In this document: piece by piece, positions 11,295 through 21,464 of the stretch
Layout: each line of letters begins with the position of its first letter
How positions within the stretch are numbered: position 1 is the stretch's first letter
Source: Paulinella micropora
Taxonomy: Eukaryota > Cercozoa > Imbricatea > Euglyphida
Length of the DNA: 60,375 nt
Assembly (NCBI GenBank): GCA_009731375.1
Contig: BJOX01000062.1
Span: 366,021 to 426,395 of the forward strand
Direction of reading: 5' to 3'
The notes under the pieces: generated by a model
Database searches by the model: none
What the model saw: only the letters and a program-made list of their open reading frames with translations
What the model was told of the DNA's origin: nothing
Translations under genes and position numbers: made by a program

Positions 11295-12320
11295 TCAGGC
11301 CCTTCTTCTCCAAGACTCTGAGGGGTTGCAACAAAGGCCAGGCCGGCTGGTTGTCGTCAAAGTTCTTGACGTTTCGTCATGGGAACACCCTACCTTCACA
11401 CAGGACCAAGTGTGCGGAGTACTCCAACTCAGCCCTAACCAGGCGGCCATGTGCGTCCGGCTCTCGTCATGTCCTAACCTGCCCTCGATGACCATGTGGC
11501 ATAGGCACCCAAAAGGATGAAGGTAAGCTATCCAATTCACCTTCCTTTCACGGGGCATAAGCTCAAACATCCGGACCTCACCACCGGATCGTTTCGGGGA
11601 AAGGTTGTGCAAGAGGATAGCGTGCTGCCACGCGTATCCCAAGAGCTCATAGGGTAGCTGAGCCATAACCAGGTTATGGCGCGCTTTGCGCCAAAAGTCA
11701 CGTTGGGACACTTCGGCATAGGCGTTCTTGTTGTGTTCGTTGAGGGTGTTGATCCTCTTCCTCACTCCCGTGTCCCGAACCAGCTCCTTGAAGTCAGCTG
11801 AGGTATGCTCACCGTCTAACTGGACTTCCTTCACCTTCTTGCCGCTTTGCGTCTCAAGGAAGTTTATGCATTCCCGCATGAAACGCACTTGTGGTGCCGC
11901 TGTGCCATCCTTTAGAAGATGTCCAAACGCATACCCGGTGTTAGCCTCGATTCCCACCATGCCGTACCAAAATCCACCATGGAGGGGTTTGCGCAGGCAC
12001 CCGGACTTGTCGAACGACACTGCTTCGAACTTCTCTACCTGTGTCAACTGGTTGCTTGCCGGGTGGTTCACATTTCTCCCTTTGGCGGCTGGGCACTCCT
12101 TACACTCTTTTACCGCTTGCTCATGGGTTTTGTCACCCACTATCTTGACCCCGTACGCTTCACTGATGAGGCGCTGCATGCCGCTTCCGGGGCCTCCGAA
12201 CTTCTGATGATGTTGTTCACAAGTCAACTCCGTGACCTTAGCCATCTCTTTCCCGAAGAAAGCTCTAGCCTCAACCTTGTCTGCAGCCAGCTCTTGGTTG
12301 GTGGACGTCACGAACGCCAC
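11295..12320 (-). CDS. int: copia integrase
   Basis: The N-terminal HHCC zinc site is visible as CEQHHQKFGG followed by KECKECPAAKG. The RNase H-fold core has an acidic residue at VSFDKSG, the second Asp in VQLDGEHTSADF about 65 residues later, and a candidate Glu in NAYAEVSQRDFWRKA. The GYAWQHAILLHNLSP segment is typical of copia integrase. The last ~60 residues drift out of register, suggesting an indel. It would insert element cDNA into the host genome. Confidence 0.88.
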   Translation of the reverse strand: MAFVTSTNQELAADKVEARAFFGKEMAKVTELTCEQHHQKFGGPGSGMQRLISEAYGVKIVGDKTHEQAVKECKECPAAKGRNVNHPASNQLTQVEKFEAVSFDKSGCLRKPLHGGFWYGMVGIEANTGYAFGHLLKDGTAAPQVRFMRECINFLETQSGKKVKEVQLDGEHTSADFKELVRDTGVRKRINTLNEHNKNAYAEVSQRDFWRKARHNLVMAQLPYELLGYAWQHAILLHNLSPKRSGGEVRMFELMPRERKVNWIAYLHPFGCLCHMVIEGRLGHDESRTHMAAWLGLSWSTPHTWSCVKVGCSHDETSRTLTTTSRPGLCCNPSESWRRRA

Positions 12321-12898
12321 ACCTTGTCCACCGCGTCTAGGTACAGAACCCCGGCCTTAAGTTTTGGGGAAATGTCCGGTATCCGGGCCTTGGTGATGTA
12401 GCACTCTCCCTTCTTGTTGAGAACCACACTGTAACATTCCTCAGCTAACTGAGGCCCGGAGACTAAGGCTTCATCTATGTTGGGGCTAACCCACACACTA
12501 CCTAGATGTAACCTGTTCTTTTCCCCCTTTCCGTTCACGGTCGTCATGTCTAACGAGCCCTTCTTAGTCACGGTGGTCTCCCCGTTGACCGTGTCTACCC
12601 GTTTCATTCCTCGCTGAATGTTGAGCAAACGTTGTTCAGCTCCGGCCAGCACAAAGTGCAACGTAGCTCCCGAATCGAACATGGGATCTTTGTCCACACT
12701 CCGTCCTAGGAGGGCTTGTTCTGCTAGCCGGATCCCCTTAGCCATCCATCCGCGTTCGGTCATGAAACGAACTAGGTCGTCAACCGGGTCAGCTTCTCCC
12801 TCTGCTTCCGGCAAACTTGCGTATTCCTTCTCTAGTACGCTCTCACCGTCCACCATCCTTTCTCGGACTCTGAACGGCTTAGTACGAGGTTGAAACAC
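12308..12898 (-). CDS. pr: copia aspartic protease
   Basis: The frame holds the retropepsin active-site motif DPMFDSGATLHFV (Asp-Ser-Gly), then the beta-rich body (VDTVNGETTVTKKGSLDM) and the YSVVLNKKGECYITK segment typical of copia protease to pre-integrase junctions. It would cleave Gag-Pol in the particle. It overlaps the integrase frame by 13 bases in a different frame, so one indel probably separates them. Confidence 0.85.
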   Translation of the reverse strand: MFQPRTKPFRVRERMVDGESVLEKEYASLPEAEGEADPVDDLVRFMTERGWMAKGIRLAEQALLGRSVDKDPMFDSGATLHFVLAGAEQRLLNIQRGMKRVDTVNGETTVTKKGSLDMTTVNGKGEKNRLHLGSVWVSPNIDEALVSGPQLAEECYSVVLNKKGECYITKARIPDISPKLKAGVLYLDAVDKVWRS

Positions 12899-12924
12899 GG
12901 CGGCACTGTTTGCTGCTGCTCCTT

Positions 12925-13932
12925 CTACGGCCCAATGTCTCGGCCACCTAGGCTGTTCATGGGATACTCACTCCCCTGCGCCCAGTCGTACAACAGCCTA
13001 GTCCACTCTCCCCACCTGTTCCGGAAGTTGGCTTCATCTTCTTCTTCCTCACCGCTCAACGCCGGACGATGCAACCGGCGCATCTCCTCTTGCTGCTCTG
13101 CCACGGCTCGGAGTCGACTCTCTCGCTCTCCGGTACCTAGTCGGGTAGGACTATCAGGCTTAGCTAAGGTTGAGGGGGCCGTAGACGGACCGGTACTAGT
13201 AGTAGGGGGTAACAGGGAAGTCACCTTTCGGTCTGCAGGGGGTACCGTCTTAGCATGGGACGCAAACCAGGGCATCTTACTCACGGAGGCTCGGACCGTC
13301 TCAAGGAAGCCAAACGCACGAGCGCCCACTGACCAACTCCTATTGCTATCGGTCCCGGCGGTAGCATCCCCACCACCGGGGTCTGCATCAACACCAGGGT
13401 CGGGACCTATGGGGGACGGCACCCTTACCGGAGCTCTACCCACGTCCCTGTCTCTAGCCGGGGACTCTTCACCTTCACGCTCCCCTTCCCCGTCGGATTC
13501 AGAGGAAGGATCGGCATCGGGCTGCATCTCCGGAGGCTCATCTTCCACGTCCGCCAAACCATCGGGTTGGTAGTCCTCCGGGCCGGGCCTCACCTTCACC
13601 CCTTGTACCTTTTCTCTTTTTGCTTTGAGTAAAGATTTCAGGTTTTGGCTCATGATACCACTACCAGCCTCAGCCGGCTCGGCCTTTGAACCAACCTCAA
13701 CCTTCGGGGCAGGTACCGCTGACGGCCCGCTCACCCCTCTAGGTCTACCCTTACTCTCTCCACGGGGGTTGGGTGCTACCGGACGGAGGGGAGTACCCTT
13801 CACCTCTTGGGCGCGTACCGGCACCGATGCTACGGACGGGGGCACAACTCCCCCACGAGAGGGGGATACCCCAGCTCGGAAGTACATATGCTTCGCTTGG
13901 GCACCGGCCTGAGGTTCATGTTGGCGGTACAC
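12925..13932 (-). CDS. copia Gag-Pol linker region
   Basis: A 335-codon open frame overlaps the zinc-knuckle frame by 17 bases and precedes the protease. It is rich in Pro, Gly, Asp and Glu (a long acidic stretch around residues 130-180) and ends with a tryptophan-rich segment (NRWGEWTRLLYDWAQG). It matches no domain I recognise. Placement between nucleocapsid and protease suggests a disordered spacer of the polyprotein; it may need a frameshift on either side. Confidence 0.6.
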   Translation of the reverse strand: MYRQHEPQAGAQAKHMYFRAGVSPSRGGVVPPSVASVPVRAQEVKGTPLRPVAPNPRGESKGRPRGVSGPSAVPAPKVEVGSKAEPAEAGSGIMSQNLKSLLKAKREKVQGVKVRPGPEDYQPDGLADVEDEPPEMQPDADPSSESDGEGEREGEESPARDRDVGRAPVRVPSPIGPDPGVDADPGGGDATAGTDSNRSWSVGARAFGFLETVRASVSKMPWFASHAKTVPPADRKVTSLLPPTTSTGPSTAPSTLAKPDSPTRLGTGERESRLRAVAEQQEEMRRLHRPALSGEEEEDEANFRNRWGEWTRLLYDWAQGSEYPMNSLGGRDIGP

Positions 13933-14491
13933 CTTCCGTCAAGAGGGTACACCGGACGCCTCCCATGTTCTTCAACCGGGCTACGCACCGGCGCTTTCCT
14001 TCCGCTACTCCATCGCACCGCCCCTGCTTCATCTTATCTATGTCGGCGTCGTCCTCAAGCAAGATCTCAAGACTGTTCTCGTCTTCCGGTGGTATGATCG
14101 GTTCGGGAAGGTTTGCACCCCCGGGTTTAGCCATGAGGGCTTTGTCTTTCGACTTGCCGGTTAGGAACTTTACCATCTGGGTTAAGGCTACGCCCGGCTC
14201 CTCATCCTCGGAGTCGTCGCTATCACTACCCCCGTTAGAGCCCTTTGCTGCCTCCCCCTTCTCCTTTCGGCCTTTGTCCGGGCACTTGCTCAACTTGTGC
14301 TTGCCCCCGCACAACCGGCACTTCTTGCTGCACTTACCGGCGATGTGTCCCTTTTCGAAGCAGTTAAAGCACTTTGGCCCCTTGCTCTTCTCGCTCTTCT
14401 TGCTTTTCTCCCCCTTGGGGGTGTCTGCCGGTTTGGGAGGGGTTTTCTTGGCTTTAGTGGGATCATGCTCAAACCTACATTTGCGGCCCAT
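13916..14491 (-). pseudogene. gag: copia Gag zinc-knuckle segment
   Basis: The frame continues directly after the TAG that closes the previous segment. It opens with the end of a second CCCH finger (KCRFEH). It then has a basic Lys/Pro region and a canonical CCHC knuckle (CFNCFEKGHIAGKC), followed by a CCHC-like CRLCGGKHKLSKC. Such nucleocapsid knuckles package element RNA. The downstream part is acidic and Ser-rich. I read it as the 3' part of Gag, separated from the 5' part by a nonsense change. Confidence 0.75.
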
Positions 14492-15536
14492 CTACTCCCC
14501 CTGTTTGTCCCACAGGAAACACACACCTCTCACCTTCCCTCCCACATGGAGGTAGCGGCAGGAGGCCCCACGAGTGCATTTGCCTTCCTTGCTGAAGAGC
14601 CAGCACTCGTCCTTGGGTTTCCCTTTTCCGGCCTTGCGAGCTGCCAAACCTTTCTCCGTGGAGCTAGTCACTTTGGCCCGGTCAAACTTCTTGTCTAGCT
14701 CCAGGGCACGATCTTGCACGAACTTCCACCAGGAGGCGAAGTCCCACTTGAACTGCTTGCGATTCAGTTCAGCCATTTCCACCCAGACTTGCCAAGCTTT
14801 ATTTGCCATAGAGTCAGATTGCTTTGGGCCCACTAACGCGTCCTTCACTATTTGTTGCATCCGGTCATCGGTTGGGGCTTGGCCATAGTCGGCCAACCAG
14901 TCTCTCCTAGCGTTCAAGTCCACACACTGACCAACGTACTGTTGCTTACTAGTAAAGAGGAAGTCATTGAGTTCCTTCACCTTGTTCTGACCGTCAGAGG
15001 GGTCAGCTTTCTTGTACCGGGCTAGCAGTCTGTCCCACAGTGCTTTAGGGTTTTGGCCAAAGGTCAGCTTCTCCAGATCAGCTAAGTCACGCACTAGAAT
15101 CTTCGCCTCACCACCGAGCATGTCATAGATGATATTGAACACCCTCTCTTTTTGCTTGCTCATCTCAGCAAGTACACTAGCGTCATAGGCCATCACCTGT
15201 CGTGTCAGTGCGCCAGCACGATCAGCACCCCCTAGTGGGGTTTTGACCTTAGAGGGGTCAGTCTGTCCTCGGGAGGCCCCACTCTTGCTGTCGCCCTCTA
15301 AGTCTGAGCACTTGCCACTTGACAGCCTAGGTTTGTCAGTACCCACTAGAGTAGAGGTCAGAGGTGTGCCGGTCTTCATCTTCCTCCTCCTCCTCCTTTC
15401 CTTCTTCAGTCTCAGTGGCTGGTTTATCATTCGGACTGCCAAATACAGATTTGTAACGCTTGACTGGGGTTTTCTGTCCTTCCTCTACCCCTAACGCCTC
15501 CTTAAGGTTTGGAGCTTTTGGTTTGGGGTTGGGCAT
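14492..15536 (-). pseudogene. gag: copia Gag polyprotein
   Basis: The likely start is the Met at 15,536 (MPNPKPKAPNLKEALG). A frameshift near 15,370, in GGA/GAA-rich sequence, is needed to enter the long frame that runs to 14,492. That frame has the helical capsid-type region of copia Gag (FNIIYDMLGGEAKI, LWDRLLARYKKADPSDG, WLADYGQAPTDDRMQQIV). It ends with a CCCH zinc finger (CWLFSKEGKCTRGASCRYLH, spacing C-x8-C-x5-C-x3-H). Gag would form the cytoplasmic virus-like particle. A TAG ends this frame exactly where a second CCCH finger should have its second Cys. Confidence 0.8.
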
Positions 15537-15896
15537 AGGCCACAGGCGAGTAGGACCCTTGGCTTTGTCCTCGAACTATTCCTTTACTACTTCGTCGTCC
15601 AACTCAGCCCAATCATTCCACTCTGCTACCTCTTCTCAAGCTAGTATAAAGGGGGGCACCTCCCTACCCTTCGACCTGTACGCTTCGGTGTAACCCCTTC
15701 TGACTCTCTGTCCTGTCCGCCACCTTGCCCTTGCACTGCACACAAGCAGAGCAGGGCGTGGGTAGTGTCTACAGTGATCAGCTGTAGCCAAACAATCGAA
15801 AATGCGCACTTTCCTGTAACGGAGTCACTTAAGGTGGACCACACATCCCTTTAACGAAGGGTCTCTACTGCGATCAGTTGCACAGATCACGCTGCA

Positions 15897-15909
15897 AGGC
15901 TCGATAACC
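15897..15909 (-). promoter_or_regulatory. Candidate copia primer-binding site
   Basis: Just inside the 5' LTR the coding strand reads TGGTTATCGAGCC. It resembles the TGGTATCAGAGC-type initiator-Met-tRNA primer sites of many copia elements but is not identical. Position supports the call; the tRNA identity is an inference. Confidence 0.45.
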
Positions 15910-15910
15910 A

Positions 15911-16262
15911 GTTGGAAGAAAACACTCGCGACTTCTCCAAACGGCAACCGGCACTCGGGGCGTCCCCCTCCTACTGGTTCACGATTTCCCACGCAGAAGA
16001 ATTTATTAATAACAATAATGAAACAATTCCCGCCAGTCAAACTGACGACGTCACACAAAAGATGTACCTCCAGAAAATAACCCACGAAACGGCATGATAT
16101 GGGTAATAAGGGTAATGATAAAAAGCTAGTGCCACCAGTACCAGAAAAGGTACTCTAAATGACTGTATTAATAACTAATAATAACAGTAACGAATATTGC
16201 TAACGTACCAAATAGCAATACGGACGTAGTTGAGGAGGAAGGGTCTAATTAATTGTCCAATG
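15911..16262 (-). repeat. copia 5' LTR
   Basis: The upstream LTR of the minus-strand copia. It shares the block from GTTGGAAGAAAAC to TCCAATG with the other LTR. The two LTRs differ at a modest number of sites, so the insertion is not brand new. The element promoter would lie here, but I cannot point to a TATA box with confidence. Confidence 0.9.
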
Positions 16263-16325
16263 CCAACGAGAGGGTCGTACTTTACTTTATTAGCGATGGG
16301 GATAATACTGACACGTCACTAAGCC

Positions 16326-17512
16326 ATGATGGGGAAAGCTAAAGTGTTGCTCCGATTTAAGGTCAATAGAATTAGGAGAGCCAGTTACCCTTGTGAGATT
16401 TTGCATGTAGATACTTCCGGACAGTGTCCGGTCATGTCAATTCACGGTAAGTACTATAAGCTTTGCGTAACAGATGATTACTCGGGGTACATCAAGGATT
16501 TTTACTTACGTTACAAGAACGAATTCGTAGAGTGTCTAGAGCAAGCTGTAGCATAGTTTGAGAGGCAGACAGGAAGGAAAGTCAGACAGATCACTTGTGA
16601 TAACGAGTTTGATGTCCCAACTGAAGTCATAGAGTGGTGGAAGCCACTTCAATTCATTTGGAAGACTAGCTAGCGCTCCAGGTGACAAAGATGGCAATCC
16701 TATAGCTGAGAAGGTCAATGACATCACAGCCGGACCGGCCCGGGCCATGCGATACGAGGCTAACTTGCCTCCACAGTTTTGGGCTGAAATGGAGCATACA
16801 GCCACAACCTTGCACAACATTCTACCAGCCACGACAGGACCTAGGAAAGGCACTTCACCTTTGAGCAATGTCTTGGTTACAAGCCAGCTGTCAGACAACT
16901 AAAGCCTATAGGATGTTTACGTGTAATGTATATAGGAAAGCAGGTCGGAAAAGGGAACTACAGTGGAAAGCGCGTAATGTTGCTTGGATACGATGTGTTT
17001 AAGGAACTTTATAGAGTTTGGGATGGTCGTAAGATCATTGCTAACGTGACCCCAACGTAGTAGGTAAGGAGGCTCACCCACCCAGAGAAGTCAAATGGGA
17101 TGACGAGGAATCTGAGGGGGAGAGTAGTGACACCGGACAGCTAGAACAGCCACGAGACGAACCCGAACTTAAAGTTGAGGTGGAGTTAGACGAACATGAG
17201 GAGTTACAGGAAGCCAAGGGCTCTTTTGATCCAGATTCCGGTCTCCCATCAGAGTCAAAGGTAGAACTAGCTGACAACAAGGATGATGGGCTAACACCCG
17301 TCATATTGTTAGAGGCGCAAAGCCCCGAAGCAGACTACCCTAGTAGGAGGTACGTAGAGAGAGACACGCCCAATAAGGGCCTCACTTGGGAGCAAAGTGA
17401 CAAAATCACATCAGCTAACATAGTGAGAGGGAAACGAGAAGCAAAGGTTAAAACACCAGTTACACAACCACCTCCAGAAAAGAAGGCAGCAGTCAAAGCA
17501 TGCTGGGCGTGA
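16326..17512 (+). pseudogene. Older Ty1/copia pol relic
   Basis: Plus-strand fragments of a second copia element. Residues CEILHVDTSGQCPVM and YKLCVTDDYSGYIKDFYLRY are an integrase core start, followed by RQITCDNEFDV with the second catalytic Asp in another frame. Further on lie an acidic linker (17,180-17,400) and a KKAAVKACWA end. In-frame stops (for example after EQAVA at 16,554) and frameshifts mark it as dead. Its sequence differs from the neighbouring minus-strand copia, so it is an older, independent insertion. Confidence 0.8.
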
Positions 17513-17589
17513 CACTTGCCTACGTCGTCGGTATCAACGTATCTAGTAACATACATAATGTATGTCAAATATGTATGTGATATATGTAA

Positions 17590-17912
17590 TGTATGTAATG
17601 TATGTATGGTTTGTTAAGAATAAGAATTAAATTAAGAATAATAGTTAAGAATAAGAATAAGAATATGAATATGAATAAGAATATGAATATGAATAAGAAT
17701 AAGATTAAGATTAAGATTAAGAATAAGAATAAGAATAATAGTATGTATGTATGTATATATATGTATGTATGTATGTTTGTATGTATTTATGTATGCATGC
17801 ATGCATGCATGCATGTACGTATGTATGTATGTATGTATGCATGTATGCATGCATGTATGTATGTATGTATGTATGTATGTATGTATGTATTTATGTATGA
17901 ATGTATTTATGA
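17590..17912. repeat. (AATAAG)n and (ATGT)n microsatellites
   Basis: AATAAG/AATATG hexamers at about 17,618-17,740 run into an (ATGT)n tetranucleotide array with GCAT variants, ending near 17,910. The segment from 17,913 to 18,370 shows no secure exon. Confidence 0.92.
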
Positions 17913-18374
17913 ACCACTGCAGCCAACGCAGACAAGACTGAAGTCTGTGCCTCTTAGAAAGGCAACACTGCGCTCATCTTGGTGTCCCTGGCGTTCGCAT
18001 AGAGAACTAACAAATTCACACCAAAAAACCAAAAATTACTTCTGATACTAAAACAAAGCACTTCGTAAACAGACAAGGACATCCTACACTACACGCAAAC
18101 CAACATGGCACCTGGAATATAAACATCCCACACTTTTGATATTCACGCTTAGTGCAAACGATAAGATCTGATTTATTAATTAGCATCAACAACGACTTCA
18201 ACCTTTTGTTCTCAAGCAAATGCGTCCAAAGCCTGTCCCTCGGCTGATTGAGAAGCTCTTGATGAGAGCTTTCAAATGAGCCGTCCCAAAATGTGAATAA
18301 ACAACAACACAGAGATAGCTGAGATCGGAGCACGCGAAGTCTTTGTCAATGATGCTTTGAACAGCAAGTACTAC

Positions 18375-18993
18375 CTGGGAACCACGGCGCACTGCCAATT
18401 CACCTCACAATCATCCCAGAAAGAGTTGTCCATGTCCCACTTGTTTGTCTGCGGGTGAAAGATCTCTACTGTTCGGGTGTCTGCATATTCGTAGCCCTCC
18501 AGACCACAACAGGCAAACACATGGCCGGTTGGCAAGGTGCAGGCAGAAATGGCAGAACGAGGCTGCTCCATGGGCGGGCCCATAGCCCAGGTATTGGTGT
18601 TGGGATCGTAGACATACACGCTACAGCAGGTGTGAAAGGAGGAATACTTTTTGTCGAAGTGCAGGTCTATGTGAGAAGCTGGTCCTTCTCCCATAAGCAA
18701 AACGCGGCCATCGAGTAGCGTACAAGCCTGTGCTCCCGTTCGCGGCAGGGGCAACGGCTGCATTTCGAACCAGTCTTGCGCACTTGGATAATATGCCTCA
18801 ACCTGTTGGTAATAGCACCCTCTATCGTGCCCCCACAGACCAGAATGCGTCCATCTAGTAAGGTGGTGACAGCGAAATGTGACAGTGCCAAACGCATTTG
18901 CGCGAGGGGAATCCATCTTCCTTGCACCCAATCAAAGAACTCAACATTCGCTCGCGGGTGACCGCAATCCATGGAAGGATATCCTCCCAGAAC
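18375..18993 (-). CDS. Kelch-repeat exon of an F-box/kelch-type gene
   Basis: The exon is bounded by an acceptor (TTACAG/GTTCTG, start 18,993) and either a stop at 18,371-18,373 or a donor (CCCAG/GTAGTA, 18,375). It encodes kelch blades with the usual hallmarks: VLGGYPS, DGRILVCGG, TGAQACTLLDGRVLLMGEG, VYVYDPNTNTWAMGPPM and VEIFHPQTNKWDMD. Kelch propellers bind proteins, and with an F-box they serve as ubiquitin-ligase substrate receptors. One frameshift at the G5 run near 18,834 splits the exon into two frames; I suspect a sequencing indel. The upstream exon is at 19,504-19,664. Confidence 0.78.
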
Positions 18994-19192
18994 CTGTAAG
19001 TAAGTAAGAAGTAAGCAAGTAATTTTGTAAATAATTTGATTAAGTGCATAAAAGCTAGTGGCTGAGTAAGTAAGTATATCAGTAAGTAAGTAAGTAGGTA
19101 GTAATGTTTACTTATTTTCGAACCTAACTTACTCGTTTACGCACTAACTTACTTGTTCTTGATTACTTGCTTACTAAGTTACTAACTTACTT

Positions 19193-19498
19193 GTATGTAT
19201 GTATGTATGTATGTATGTATGTTTGTTTGTTTGTTTGTTTGTTTGTCTGTCTGCCTGTATGTATGTATGTATGTATGTATGTATGTATGTTTAGTTGTTT
19301 GTATGTATGTATATACATACGTCTTTAGCCGTATATGTATGTATGTATGTGTTAAGTATGTATGTATGTATGCATGTATGTATGTATTTATGTATGTATT
19401 TATGTATGTATTTATGTATGTATTTATGTATGTATGTATGTTATGTATGTATGTTATGTATGTATGTTATGTATGTATGTATGTATGTATGCATGTAT
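19193..19498. repeat. (TATG)n intronic array
   Basis: A TATG/TTTG tetranucleotide array inside the proposed F-box/kelch intron, with a TTTG block at 19,221-19,244 and several TTATG slips. Its flank at 19,050-19,190 is a degenerate TAAG/CTTA tract. A separate (TTG)n array lies at 19,767-19,836. Confidence 0.93.
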
Positions 19499-19503
19499 GC
19501 GAC

Positions 19504-19664
19504 CACAGGCAGCGGAACGTAATCTTTGAGGAAATCAATCATACTCTGGTTCCAGGTTTTGTTTATTCGACGCACCAACGCAAAATATCGAAAATCAAGA
19601 AAGTCAGCAATCATCAGGGTGAAATCAGGCAATCTCTGGACAAGGTTGGATTCCACCGTGATCT
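19504..19664 (-). CDS. F-box exon upstream of the kelch exon
   Basis: After a strong acceptor (TTCTTTCCTTAG/AGATCACGG) the exon reads LVQRLPDFTLMIADFLDF followed by FALVRRINKTWNQSM. This is the pattern of an F-box (LP..., two helices, LxRxxxxW). It ends at a GT donor (19,504 or 19,507), in phase with the kelch exon acceptor at 18,993. The intron between them contains a ~300-bp TATG array. F-box proteins dock on Skp1 in SCF ubiquitin ligases. The pairing with the kelch exon is inferred from phase, order and known F-box/kelch architecture. Confidence 0.6.
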
Positions 19665-19759
19665 CTAAGGAAAGAACAGTTGTTGTCGCTCTGATCCTGT
19701 GTTTTGGTTGCGTTGGTATTGTTGTTATCCCGGTGGTCGTCATCGTCGTTGTTCAAGCT

Positions 19760-19766
<7 letters not shown>

Positions 19767-19835
<69 letters not shown>

Positions 19836-19836
19836 C
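19767..19836. repeat. (TTG)n microsatellite
   Basis: A pure TTG array of about 70 bp; on minus one frame would be poly-Gln. It lies upstream of the F-box exon acceptor and is more likely intronic or 5' untranslated. From 19,840 to 20,620 no secure gene is seen. Confidence 0.93.
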
Positions 19837-20621
19837 TTCTTCTTCTGTGGTCTGTCGTTGATGTTCTATCCGCAGGATCTGAACTGCGGTTTTGTTTGCT
19901 CATTGAAGACTCCACACATCAGACACTCATTTCAAATAAACCTTGTCTTTACAACAGCTGAATGAAACACAGAAAAATAGCGAGCATCAGCGATAGCGCT
20001 TTTTACATTGATATGTTTGACCAGCTGCAGCCTTTTCTGATTCCTTCTTCGCGTGCTCTGTCTAGTCTGTGTCACTTTTTCAGACTTTTGTTTCGCCTCC
20101 TTTGCTTCTCCTTGGGCATTTCGATATCTTCCATTCTTCCGTGCACCTTGCATGATCATAAACAAGAAGCCAAACGACAAAGCATGCGTGACAAACTGAT
20201 CTGGTAATGTCACATCGAAGGATATTAACATTCTAAAATAATCATGATATCGACATTGAATGTTAATTTGTAAAAATCATTTACGTGGACTGTATCTAAA
20301 AAAAATAGTGGTTATGAACACAGGAAAATCTGCTCGAATTGTGATTGAAATTCGAAAAGAACAGGGGAGAACACACATGTGCACATCTTTTCTGTGGAAC
20401 CGGAAAGACTAGAAAGAGCGGAAATTGAAAAGGAAAAAAAATGTTTCATCCATTCCTCATATGTCTCCTCCTGCTCTTTGCTTGCTTTGCCTGCATCTAC
20501 TATTTGTTTTATTTGCTATTGCTTTTGCGTGGATTCACAAATATTTTACATCTGTTTGCTCTCCTTTCTACTCTGTTTCAGTTTATTATTGAGTTTACTA
20601 CAAGTTGACGTTCAACACACT

Positions 20622-20657
20622 AATATATATATATATGTAACATATATATATATATGT

Positions 20658-20690
<33 letters not shown>

Positions 20691-20694
20691 TAAT
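20622..20694. repeat. (AT)n dinucleotide tract
   Basis: An alternating TA tract broken by TGTAACA and TGTA. It lies about 95 bp outside the left end of the Polinton and is host sequence. Confidence 0.9.
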
Positions 20695-20783
20695 GATTTA
20701 AAATTCTAAGTGATGAAAAAAAAAATTAAGGCTTGAAGAAGCGAAGAAAGTGAAAAGATCGGGCAAAGGCACATTGAAGGATC

Positions 20784-20789
20784 AAGACT
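20784..20789. other. Target-site duplication AAGACT (left)
   Basis: Identical to 41,999-42,004. The 6-bp length is the Polinton hallmark and fixes the element ends to the base. Confidence 0.9.
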
Positions 20790-21104
20790 ACTACTATAGG
20801 TATTACTATAGCACACTTATCTTTATATATAAAATAAGGCTATTTTTATATAAATTAGTCTTACTATTAATTTCAATAAAAATATACATAATTTCATCCA
20901 AATTCAATACAAGCATTCTTAATCAATAAATAGTCCATATTTGAATTTCTCTCAAACTCTAAAAAAAAGATAACTCATCTATCTTTTGCCAAATAAACAC
21001 TAAGAGATATCAAAACCTGTTTCTTAGTTTTTCTTGCTGTGCTGAACTTAGTTATCTTTTTTGAAAAAATGAAAAGTCCTCTCCTATTGCGAGTTTGATT
21101 AATT
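20790..21104 (+). repeat. Polinton left terminal inverted repeat
   Basis: It matches the reverse complement of 41,684-41,998 over 315 bp with few differences (for example ATAGG versus ATATG near the tip). The outermost bases are ACTACTATA. The inner boundary is where the copies diverge, after GAGTTTGATTAATT. In protein-primed replication such TIR ends are the origins. Confidence 0.95.
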
Positions 21105-21146
21105 AATTTTTTTCCATAAATTTTTTTTACCAATCTATATAGACCA

Positions 21147-21437
21147 ATGACCACCCTCACCAGACTATGTGAGAAGTTTGAGAAACTCTCTATTGAAAAT
21201 AAAAAAGAAAAATTTTCTCTTACCGATGTTAAAAAGATAATTACTGACGAAATCCAAATGATTAAAAATGCATGGGCAGGTAAGCCAAGGGATATTTTTC
21301 CATTCGGTAAGTATAAAGGTAAGAAAATTCAAGATGTAGCGGTTATTGATAAGCCATACCTTGAATGGGTTATGAAACAGCCGTGGTTTGAGAAATTTAC
21401 TGACATTAAAAGTGAAGTAAAAAAATATTTACAATAA
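21147..21437 (+). CDS. Small GKYKGKKIxDVA-motif protein, copy A
   Basis: A 96-residue protein with a helical, charged N-terminus and the motif PFGKYKGKKIQDVAVIDKPY then LEWVMKQPWF (residues ~50-80). Motifs of this type (GKYKGK..., Y-L-x-W) occur in the C-terminal module of exonuclease-X-like and related small nucleic-acid proteins, but no nuclease domain is present here. It lies just inside the left TIR on plus, 27 bp before a paralogue. Start ATG follows an AT-rich leader. A role in DNA transactions is a guess from the motif alone. Confidence 0.75.
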   Translation: MTTLTRLCEKFEKLSIENKKEKFSLTDVKKIITDEIQMIKNAWAGKPRDIFPFGKYKGKKIQDVAVIDKPYLEWVMKQPWFEKFTDIKSEVKKYLQ

Positions 21438-21464
21438 AAATTAATATTTACTTAATATATATCA

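Larger units (their letters stand above)
8362..16262 (-). mobile_element. Ty1/copia LTR retrotransposon, full length, degraded
   Basis: Two near-identical ~355-bp LTRs bound an internal region read on minus. Its order is gag, zinc fingers, Pro/acidic linker, aspartic protease (DSGAT), integrase, reverse transcriptase and RNase H. Integrase before RT is the diagnostic Ty1/copia order. The 5-bp sequence CCAAC stands just outside both ends (8,357-8,361 and 16,263-16,267), a candidate target duplication. A candidate primer-binding site and polypurine tract sit at the expected inner LTR borders. Frameshifts and stops split the polyprotein, so this copy is probably not autonomous. Confidence 0.93.

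Noticed and set aside
19625-19915. Poly-Gln protein as the N-terminus of the F-box gene
   Set aside because: The frame differs from the F-box frame, and a strong splice acceptor at 19,664 separates them.
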